64,000 nucleotides of DNA, taken from positions 4,628,443 to 4,692,442 of the forward strand of contig CM047428.1 of NCBI GenBank assembly GCA_026168455.1. Direction: 5' to 3'. Source of the stretch: Theocolax elegans. Its lineage: Eukaryota; Arthropoda; Insecta; Hymenoptera; Cerocephalidae. The notes beneath the pieces were generated by a model. It was not told the origin of the DNA. It made no database searches and saw nothing but the letters and a program-made list of their open reading frames with translations. A program made the translations under genes and the position numbers. Positions 1 through 64,000 of this stretch are shown here, one piece after another; positions within the stretch are counted from its first letter, which is position 1, and each line of letters opens with the position of its first letter.

Positions 1-15
1 GGTGAATTAGAAATC

Positions 16-401
16 TTAAGGGGATGTCGGACTCAAACTATAATTTTGAATATTTTTTTTAAAAACAAAAAATAAATTTTTGAAAATATTCTGAACGTTA
101 TGCTCTTAGGGAAGTTTTAGATAGTATACTCAAATTTTTTCAAACTTTTAAATTTATAATAAAATTCTGATTTTTTCGTTGAAAATTCATGTCTTTTTTC
201 ACTAATAATTACCGACCGAAAATCGTTTATTCAATTATTATTAAAATTTTTTTCCTTAAAAAATCAAAACGCTATGCCCTTAATTTTGTTTCAAACTACC
301 CATATGAATTTTGTTCAGATTTTTAAATCGATATTTCCAAGATAATTCTTATGTTGAAAGGTGTAGATGATCCCTGTAACTTGGGTCCGACATCCCGTTA
401 A
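16..401. mobile_element. TTAA-flanked MITE, copy A
   Basis: The element begins TTAAGGGGATGTCGGACTC at 16 and ends with the inverted form GGGTCCGACATCCCGTTAA at 401. It has no coding capacity. The internal sequence matches the reverse complement of copy D (61765-62140), for example around the TTATTCAATTA and CTATGCCCTTA-like blocks, so both are one family. TTAA target sites and short GC-rich termini suggest piggyBac-type mobilisation; that is inference. Confidence 0.75.
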
Positions 402-610
402 CGCAAGGTATATTATTTTAAAAATGGACTTATTACATTAAGCTTGGTTCGTTCTTGCTATACCCGTGATTTTCGTCAGTACTTTAATTAGGAATTATTC
501 CCCAACGAACGATTAACTATTTTATGCATTAATTTGTATACATCTTGTGATTTATTTTTCTTTTTTTTTATTTACTCTCGTGAATCACTTTCATTTATGA
601 AATATATATA

Positions 611-1344
611 TGGGTGGTTCTCTGTGACATCGAAGATGAAAAAAATAAATATTGCTATAACTGTGGGAATATGTTTTAGAGGTATCCAGTAGTTCTCCTG
701 AATTTTTTCAGATTTTTTAGCAGATTACAGGGGATTAGATGGATACTGACACAAGTGAAAATACTTTTCTACCACTCCAAGGTAAGTGCACAAATTTTTT
801 TGCAATGATCATGCTAATAGATTCATCGTTATAAGGCAACAAATATACATTTCTATTAATATTTCGGGCACTTTTCCCGGATATTTTGACCATAAGTGAT
901 CTTAATGATTTAGACCCACTCTGTAAATTTTTAGCCAGTTTCTGACTATAAAGAGACATCTTTTCGACAGTATTAGGTTACCAGAGTCCGGAGCAGAATT
1001 GCTGATTTTCACTATTTAAGGTTTAAATGGCTTACAAGAGTGTGACAGCATACATTTATGACTTTAAAAGTATTTTTAATGAAAAGTTCGGAAAATTTTA
1101 CAAAAAAAAGTCATAGTTATGTTTTTAGTGAAAAATGCATCCCCTGGGAGCTAAAAATTCATGAAAATGGGCATATAATGCAAAAAAGTGCTAAAATGTC
1201 AACTTTGACTCTCTGTAACTTAAAATAATGGCCCAGAAAAAATCTGAAAAAATTCAGGAGAACTACTGGATACCTCTAAAACATATTCCCACAGTTATAG
1301 CAATATTTATTTTTTTCATCTTTGATGTCACAGAGAACCACCCA
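611..1344. mobile_element. TA-flanked foldback element with 108-bp inverted repeats
   Basis: Positions 611-718 and 1237-1344 are near-perfect inverted repeats beginning TGGGTGGTTCTCTGTGAC. TA lies on each side, so the target duplication is probably TA, as for Tc1/mariner-type elements. The interior codes for nothing recognisable. The 65-codon plus-strand frame across the right arm is a by-product. Confidence 0.75.
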
Positions 1345-3005
1345 TATATACACAAACAGTGTATATATGATTGCGAGCAATCTGAAGTACTAGTTGAAAA
1401 ATGTGAAAAGTTAATTCTCAATTAGCGCTAAATTCTTTATTGAAAAGCATTGTTTTAAGGAGATTAATTGGAAATGTCCCGGAGAAGTTTTGACACCTCT
1501 TAGATTTTCTCTTTTTTTTCCTTTTTTTTTTTTGTTAAACTTGAAAAACTTGATCGTCACAGTTAGTTTAATAGTTGAAACTACGTTTGACTTTAGGAAG
1601 TTGTTACACCGAGCAAGCCATTAAAACCAAGCTAACAAATGTTCGAAAACGGAATGGATACTATTAAATATATAAAAAAATAAAATAATTAAACTCATAT
1701 ATTACCTTTAATATATTCCAATCAAATATAAAATAATTGAATATATAACGATTCACATCCAACTAGACCGAATTACTTCAATTTCCCAAGAAAAAACCAT
1801 GTACATCTTATTTTTCTTTGCCGTGTAAGAATATAACGAACGTAACTGGCCCTAGTAGAAATAAAAGCATTTATGAAACGTTTTTTTGACCAAAAATTGG
1901 CGACTTGGTAAAAAATGGCGAATAATTCTACAATTAATGGCCAAAAAATATTTTCAACTAACCTTAAAATGCTCAATTTCCATTAGGGAGGTACATTTCG
2001 CTTTTGAAAAGAAAAAAAAATGAAATAGTCTTGACCGGGTTTGGAAGGAAGTCGTATAGACACGTATATGTACATTTTGACGAGAGGCATACGAAAATAT
2101 TATATAACGGTTGACTCGTCCATTCGTCGTAAAGCTAGCAAATAAACGATGGGACATATATGTGTGTATGTGTGTGTGTGTGTACGTACGTACGTCGAGA
2201 AAATACCGAGTGGCAGAGAGTACATAGATATCCAACGGGGCAAATAAACAATCTAAATCCCGCTTCCTCTCTCACTTTCTCGGTCGAGTGACCCATAAGG
2301 GAAAGACACATCATACATCACGTCACCCGAATGCATAGGTATAGATTGCGAAACGCGTCCGAAGGAATCCCATGTACATATCCTGGCGTTATCGCAACCA
2401 CATTGGCCCTGATACAACCGTCAGTACAGCACCGCCGCCACCCAGTACTATATACCACCACTACTACACCAGTGTGCAACTCGCGAAATTTACGCTCGCG
2501 TTAATGTGCACACGTCCTTCGGCAACCGCGCTACCGGTCATCCGTAAAAATGCGAACAAACTGCCCGCGCGAATTGAAATCCAAGAGCAAGAGAGAGAGA
2601 GAGAGGGCCTACGGAAACATGCGGCATCGAATCGATAATTAATAACCCAGTGTATACATATATATATACATACATATAACACTCACGTTATTGTTTATTT
2701 TTTGGTTAGTCCATGTTTTTTTTTCGTCCCCCGCCTCACCCGATCGTTTTATATAAGTTTAATTAAACCGATTATATCGGCAACCCTGAAAATCGTTTTC
2801 TCACTCTCTTCCGATCTTTCGATCGAGTGGATTTTTTTATTTCGCGTTATTGGCTCGGTATTATACGTACACACACGCGTCCCACGCGTATTTTTTATAC
2901 CACGGTATTGCTTTAACTTTCAAGTTTATTTTCGCGGTATGGGCACGTATACAAAAATAACGTTTGTATTTTCTATTTCGCGATGAAAGGATTTTCACTA
3001 ACGAT

Positions 3006-3008
<3 letters not shown>

Positions 3009-3044
<36 letters not shown>
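3009..3044 (+). repeat. (CT)n microsatellite
   Basis: An uninterrupted CT run within duplication unit 1. Its partner is at 4871-4906. It produces Ser-Leu repeat frames that are not genes. Confidence 0.9.
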
Positions 3045-3047
<3 letters not shown>

Positions 3048-3488
3048 ATCTATACCTTTATGCACACACTGGTCAATTTATGCTTTTTTTTCAAAGATCG
3101 TATATATATATCACTTTATAAATGTTATCGCGATACTTTTCATTGCGCACTTTACATTACGAACGATCGCTTTGCCGCGAAACAAAATCGTGCGTTCCGA
3201 CACTATTGTGAGTAAGCGCGCGCAAAAATCAGCAAATCGAACCATAACACACGAACACGACGGCGCAATTAAAAGTCGTACAATTCGATAAATAGGTTGT
3301 GTTACTAGGCTTATTATAGTATATTTATATATTACGTTAACCTGCGCGTGACAATATTTGTTTTTGCAGTTAAAATTGTTTTTCATTAACATTGAAATCA
3401 ATTTCAACTTTCAGAGTTCAGGAAATTTACAACCGCTACATTTGAATTTGATTATAGAGTTCGTAAAATTGTATCTAAATAATAAGAG

Positions 3489-3562
3489 AGACATTGGCGT
3501 AGTTGGTAAGTGTCCTGCTTCATAACCCGAAGGTCGCAGGTTCAATTCCCGGGTACGGCAAT
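3489..3562 (+). repeat. tRNA-like sequence (SINE head or tRNA pseudogene)
   Basis: TGGCGTAGTTGG at 3495-3506 is a perfect pol III A box and GGTTCAATTCC at 3539-3549 differs from the B box at one base. The anticodon region contains CATAA, resembling tRNA-Met. The acceptor arms do not pair and the anticodon stem is poor, so I do not call a functional tRNA. Confidence 0.5.
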
Positions 3563-4867
3563 ATTTTTTTCAAAATTAAAAATTATTTTAATCATTTCTA
3601 TAGTCTTTCCAACACTGACAGCCTTCTAACGAATAATTAGAATTTATTTCATGTTAAAATCTGGCTCTGATCGGGGATGAATAAATTTGTCGGAAATCCG
3701 TTCGATTCTCCGGGCCGGACGTAAAAAGCATTACATTACGTATCCGGACCAGAACGGTAGCCAGATCAGGAACGGACAAGTATCTTACGGCGTCGTATCC
3801 GGCCCAAATTCCAGCCGTAGGTTGATTTCTACTCGGGAACTTTTAGATTTTCGGTATTTTACAACGCTCTACACACCCCGGTATACACTGCTTCGGGATC
3901 CCGATAATAATTAACATTTTGACATTTAAATAATGTACATTTTGACGAGAGGCATACGAAAATATTATATAACGGTTGACTCGTCCATTCGTCGTAAAGC
4001 TAGCAAATAAACGATGGGACATATATGTGTGTATGTGTGTGTGTGTCGTACGTACGTCGAGAAAATACCGAGTGGCAGAGAGTACATAGATATCCAACGG
4101 GGCAAATAAACAATCTAAATCCCGCTTCCTCTCTCACTTTCTCGGTCGAGTGACCCATAAGGGAAAGACAAATCATACATCACGTCACCCGAATGCATAG
4201 GTATAGATTGCGAAACGCGTCCGAAGGAATCCCATGTACATATCCTGGCGTTATCGCAACCACATTGGCCCTGATACAACCGTCAGTACAGCACCGCCGC
4301 CACCCAGTACTATATACCACCACTACTACACCAGTGTGCAACTCGCGAAATTTACGCTCGCGTTAATGTGCACACGTCCTTCGGCAACCGCGCTACCGGT
4401 CATCCGTAAAAATGCGAACAAACTGCCCGCGCGAATTGAAATCCAAGAGCAAGAGAGAGAGAGAGAGGGCCTACGGAAACATGCGGCATCGAATCGATAA
4501 TTAATAACCCAGTGTATACATATATATACATACATATACCACTCACGTTATTGTTTATTTTTTGGTTAGTCCATGTTTTTTTTTCGTCCCCCGCTCTCAC
4601 CCGATCGTTTTATATAAGTTTAATTAAACCGATTATATCGGCAACCCTGAAAATCTTTTTCTCACTCTCTTCCGATCTTTCGATCGAGTGGATTTTTTTT
4701 ATTTCGCGTTATTGGCTCGGTATTATACGTACACACACGCGTCCCACGCGTATTTTTTATACCACGGTATTGCTTTAACTTTCAAGTTTATTTTCGCGGT
4801 ATGGGCACGTATACAAAAATAACGTTTGTATTTTCTATTTCGCGATGAAAGGATTTTCACTAACGAT

Positions 4868-4870
<3 letters not shown>

Positions 4871-4906
<36 letters not shown>
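4871..4906 (+). repeat. (CT)n microsatellite, duplicated copy
   Basis: The counterpart of 3009-3044 in the second unit. Confidence 0.9.
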
Positions 4907-4909
<3 letters not shown>

Positions 4910-5363
4910 ATCTATACCTTTATGCACACACTGGTCAATTTATGCTTTTTTTTCAAAGATCGTATATATATATCACTTTATAAATGTTATCGCGATACTT
5001 TTCATTGCGCACTTTAACATTACGAACGATCGCTTTTCCGCGAAACAAAATCGTGCGTTCGACACTATTTTGAGTAAGCGCGCGCAAAAATCAGCAAATC
5101 GAACCATACACACGACACGCGCAATTAAAATTCGTACATTCGATAAATAGGTTTTGTACTAGTTTATATATGTATATTTATATATTACGTTAACCTGCGC
5201 GTGACAATATTTGTTTTTGCAGTTAAAATTGTTTTTCATACATTGAATCAGGTTGAGAACCTCTCGTTTCGTAAATAAAGCCTTTCCGTGCCCGTTAGGA
5301 AATCTATTATTAAAATTTGAATTTGATTATAGAGTTCGTAAAATTGTATCTAAATAATAAGAG

Positions 5364-5437
5364 AGACATTGGCGTAGTTGGTAAGTGTCCTGCTTCATAA
5401 CCCGAAGGTCGCAGGTTCAATTCCCGGGTACGGCAAT
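5364..5437 (+). repeat. tRNA-like sequence, duplicated copy
   Basis: This is identical in its boxes to the copy at 3489-3562 and arose with the tandem duplication rather than by separate retroposition. The flanking sequences match as well. Confidence 0.5.
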
Positions 5438-6333
5438 ATTTTTTTCAAAATTAAAAATTATTTTAATCATTTCTATAGTCTTTCCAACACTGACAGCCTT
5501 CTAACGAATAATTAGAATTTATTTCATGTTAAAATCTGGCTCTGATCGGGGATGAATAAATTTGTCGGAAATCCGTTCGATTCTCCGGGCCGGACGTAAA
5601 AAGCATTACATTACGTATCCGGACCAGAACGGTAGCCAGATCAGGAACGGACAAGTATCTTACGGCGTCGTATCCGGCCCAAATTCCAGCCGTAGGTTGA
5701 TTTCTACTCGGGAACTTTTAGATTTCGGTATTTTACAACGCTCTACACACCCCGGTATACACTGCTTCGGGATCCCGATAATAATTAACATTTTGACATT
5801 TAAATAATGTACATTTTGTTCAAGCAGAGTCGTGGATGAAAATATAATTTTCAAGGGAATGTTTCGATGTAACCTTCATTCTTTCCACTGAATTTAAGTA
5901 GGTCAATACGCGTGTGTTTAAAGAGACATTCACTCGTAATATACATAGAGAAGTTAGTAGATGAAACCGAGTACGGTCAGACACGAGTGTAAACCTCGTA
6001 ACGCTATTTTGATTTGAAACTATAATTGGACACAATATAAAATAATACATTTTGTGTACGATTTTTTCAACTTTTACTATTTATCGGAAAAATTGAATGA
6101 AAATTCGTAGCGCTCGACGCAATCTGGTTTTAGATAAAGAAAAAAAAGAGTAACTTCTATATATATATATGTGTGTGTGTGTGTTTGTGTGTACATGTAT
6201 ATTTTGTTCAAATCCGTCTTAAAAAATATACCCTAAAAATTTCAAATTGTTCAGAATTCGCTAGCTCAAGGATACTACTGTGCATATTTTACTGGCAAGA
6301 ACACAGAGTTCACGAGTCGCGCATGTATGTACA

Positions 6334-6357
6334 CCCCCCCCCCCTTCCCCCCCCCCC
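6334..6357 (+). repeat. C11-TT-C11 tract followed by (CA)n
   Basis: Two runs of eleven cytosines are separated by TT, then a CA run to about 6371. The minus strand has two long G runs that could join a G-quadruplex. Confidence 0.85.
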
Positions 6358-6540
6358 ACACACACACACACAAACGTGTACGCATACGTGCGCTCGTGAA
6401 ACAAAAAATAGCGTAGCAGCTGGAAGGTTGTAAACGTGCTTTTATCATGCAACTTCGTACCGTACAACTCTAAATTTTTCAAACTAAAATTTTTACTCTT
6501 CATAACGTAGGTGTATCATTTATTATGTATATAAAAAAAA

Positions 6541-6566
6541 CGAGAGAGAGAGAGAGAGAGAGAGAA
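6541..6566 (+). repeat. (GA)n microsatellite
   Basis: A simple GA run in otherwise AT-rich intron sequence. Confidence 0.85.
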
Positions 6567-8155
6567 ACGAGTAATCTGAATTACGTTTTGATTTGTCGTT
6601 CGTACAGTATAAAGTGGTGTGTATAAATTAATTCGGTTGTGTCTATTTGTTTAATTATAAAAAAAAGGTGTGTGTGTGTGTACGATATATACGCGTGTAT
6701 ATACTTGACCCCGTTTCACTTTCGTTAAAATAATGTATTATTTTTATGTACAATCTTAATATACACATTTAGTGATAAGATTACTTTTAGCATGCTAGTT
6801 TCTTTTTTTTTTTTTCACCGCGTTGGTAAATATTTTAGTATGCACATATATGCGGAGAACAACGGAGTTTTCGATGCTAAAATTTAACAGATTACTGATG
6901 AACTTTGATTTATTAGGTAAACAGTTTTGCTTTTGTGCAAACATTCTTTTTTTTATTACAACGTGTGTGTATATATAGAGTGAAATGTATTTAAATAATT
7001 AAAAGGATGAAACATAAATTGTTATTAACTACTCAATTAAAATTAGTCTAGATATGTGTAGCGAGTGTGTGTGTGTGTGTGTGTAATGTTATTTTAATTA
7101 GAAATGTGTGTATTATGTACGATACAAGTTCAACGTTATGTATTTATTTATACAATGTAAAATGCACACGATACACTGATAAATATAGAAGAAAAATATT
7201 GTGTGCAAAATCTGTATTATATGTAATTGAAAGTTTATACTGTTCATCATTTTTAACGGTTGTAAAATCAATAGTTTATATATCGTTTACTTTGTAACAT
7301 TATACTAATATATGCCGCCTGTGATTTCGTTTTTTTTAAACGTACGTGTACGAAGCATTTATTGAATAATGTACATAAGAATTAAAATGGATTTTAGTTA
7401 ATTTCGTTAATTTTACGTACCCCAAAATGGTTTATTAATAAATTATTCGTATTATATATTCGTGATATTTGGGAAAGTAAATTCGTTTTAAATATTAGGA
7501 TTACAAATTGTATACAAATCGCGTTTTTAATTTTCTTATTTGCCGTTTCTATTAGCTTAAAAAAATATATAATAATTGTATTCGATTCTAATAATGTTTC
7601 AACAAAATTATAAATATGTTATTAATCGTTCATTTTGTCGAATAGTACTTTTAAATTGGACAATCGCATTTTAACCCTTCCAGAGCCAATGTACATTGTA
7701 ATGTGCGTGGATGAAAAATTTTCAATTAAAAAAATTATAACGTAAATTATTAAAATAATAAACTGATGTTACATTAATATTTATAGATCAGTAAGATGGT
7801 ATTAAAACAATAGTGGTGATAAAATTATAAATATGAAAAAATATCTAAATTAATTCAGATCTTAAAGGTTTAATAAAACATCGTTTACTATAACAAAAAA
7901 AAAACAATAATTATTTCTGTTTGTTTTATCAACCGTACTAAATACGTCAAACCTACGCAGCAAGCGTAAAAAAATGGTAGTACGTTAATAATAAATCAAT
8001 GATGGATTTAAAATTGCATTTAAATAAAGTTTTAAGTATAAAGAGGAATGTAAAGGGTGTTTTGGGAATGAAACGGTGCGAGGAGAATAGAAAAGAAGCC
8101 TCGGCAACAATAAAAATGAGGCAACCGAGCAAGAGCAGAGAGAAAGAGGCCTTAC

Positions 8156-63319
<55,164 letters not shown>

Positions 63320-64000
63320 TCAGACATCTCCCGTCGACCTGCCGCCAAGTTCACTTGGTCGCTTCACCCGAGGCTCACTCCGCAGGATGTCGATGTCAAT
63401 CCTGTCACTTTCTTGATTATACGCTGCAATCAACATTAAACTCTCCATTTTCGGTCCCCAATACACTTTCATCTCCAACTCCCTGACCTATTCTTAATTC
63501 TAATAACTTTCGATTTTTATAAGAAATACCGTCGATTCAAGAAACTGATCGTTCACAAAATTACCGTAATATTCATTATAATCATACTTCCATTATTGAT
63601 ACCTTGCATTTATAATCATGAACCTTTCGTTATCGAATTTTTAAATAATATATTGAAGTCTATATCCTTTACTTTATTAACTATTTCATTGCGACAAAAC
63701 GCGTCGATTAATCGTTTCTACAAAATAATTATTTTGTAACATGATTTTTAATGTTACTGAAAAATAGATGACTGTATAAATTATTTTGAAAATTAATCAT
63801 AGATCCACGTGTAGCTTTATTAATAGGATTAAACACAAAATCGTATAAATGGATATAATATGCGGAATAATACCAATCCCGTAAAATTATTTATTTTTAA
63901 TAAATTAATAATCGATCGAATATAAAATTGTCTTACTTACATTTTTTATTAAAAAAACCCTTATTTCAGATGATATAAAAAAATTAAAGAACAATTACTC
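63320..64000 (-). promoter_or_regulatory. upstream flank and probable 5' UTR of iav
   Basis: The first 160 bp upstream of the start codon (63320-63480) are GC-richer than the AT-rich sequence beyond and probably include the 5' untranslated region. I see no decisive TATA box or initiator, so the transcription start cannot be placed. From 63480 to the window end I see only AT-rich sequence without a gene or an evident repeat. Confidence 0.35.

Larger units (their letters stand above)
2068..3932. repeat. tandem duplication 1, unit 1
   Basis: This 1.87-kb unit is repeated head-to-tail at 3933-5806. Both unit starts and the end of the second unit carry the same 12-mer, ATGTACATTTTG (2068, 3933, 5807). 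That suggests duplication between short homologies. The copies are nearly identical over long stretches, with indels and one replaced segment (about 3395-3445 against 5245-5315). Confidence 0.85.
3933..5806. repeat. tandem duplication 1, unit 2
   Basis: This is the second copy of the unit at 2068-3932, at an offset of about 1865 bp. Differences are mostly single-base length changes in homopolymers and CT/GT runs. It carries its own copy of the tRNA-like sequence. Confidence 0.85.
1..8155 (-). other. iav intron 6 (part), repeat-filled
   Basis: No coding exon is recognisable. From left to right it holds a TTAA MITE, a TA foldback, and a 1.87-kb tandem duplication that includes tRNA-like boxes and CT runs. 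From 5807 to 8155 the sequence is AT-rich with GT, GA and C runs and otherwise featureless. The short frames in the duplicated block repeat exactly with the DNA and contain CT or GA microsatellite runs, so they are not genes. Confidence 0.6.

Noticed and set aside
3489..3562. Functional tRNA-Met gene
   Set aside because: A and B boxes are good, but the acceptor and anticodon stems do not pair.
2372..5150. Frames of 60-102 codons repeated between the two units of the left duplication
   Set aside because: They track the DNA duplication, include CT/GA microsatellite translations, and shift or end at homopolymer indels.
1..8155. Search for the S6 and C-terminal exons of iav
   Set aside because: No minus-strand segment resembles the highly conserved S6 region or the post-S6 tail; these exons are probably beyond the window.

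Overview
The window is eukaryotic and almost certainly from an insect genome. It has one conserved, intron-rich gene with classical GT-AG junctions, AT-rich introns of up to 31 kb, CpG-containing GC-richer islands, many CT/GA/GT microsatellites, tRNA-derived SINEs, MITEs and a Ty3/Gypsy LTR retrotransposon. There are no operons, rRNA genes or CRISPR arrays. A hymenopteran would fit the texture of the sequence, but nothing here proves the order.

The only host gene I can support is a TRPV channel of the inactive (iav) type (nanchung is the alternative). It lies on the minus strand and spans most of the window. Six exons can be placed with matching splice phases: 63319-62498 (start codon, ankyrin domain), 52256-52031, 20718-20603, 19778-19548 (S1-S2), 18473-18322 (S3-S4) and 8372-8156 (S4-S5 linker, S5, pore). 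The 3' exons (S6, C-terminal tail) lie to the left of base 1. Everything else is intronic or upstream.

The 31-kb intron between exons 2 and 3 holds a complete 14.5-kb Ty3/Gypsy element at 22268-36727, antisense to iav. It has 1408-bp LTRs that differ at one position I could find, a 4-bp AACT target duplication, a tRNA-Arg-type primer site, a 1.5-kb leader, an 819-codon gag with a CCHC zinc knuckle, a textbook G GGA AAC -1 frameshift site, pol (protease, RT, RNase H, integrase), a 1.5-kb non-coding 3' region with a 74-bp tandem repeat, and a polypurine tract. The pol gene contains a 1.43-kb tandem duplication of protease plus RT, with frame breaks. The most unusual signal in the window is a 9-mer, TCCAGCACC, found about 28 times on the sense strand of this element. 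It occurs in the LTRs, leader, gag and pol, in all three reading frames, and at the breakpoints of the pol duplication.

The remaining introns are repeat graveyards. One TTAA-flanked MITE family (termini GGGGATGTC) occurs four times. There are also several long foldback elements, a SINE with a clean 13-bp target duplication, a TA-flanked foldback carrying pol III-like boxes, and four blocks of 1.5-2.3 kb direct tandem duplication (2.1-5.8, 48.7-51.6, 54.5-57.7 and 56.9-61.5 kb). The copies differ largely by homopolymer indels, so some may be assembly products. Two breakpoints coincide with the centre or flank of a foldback palindrome with arms of about 650 bp.
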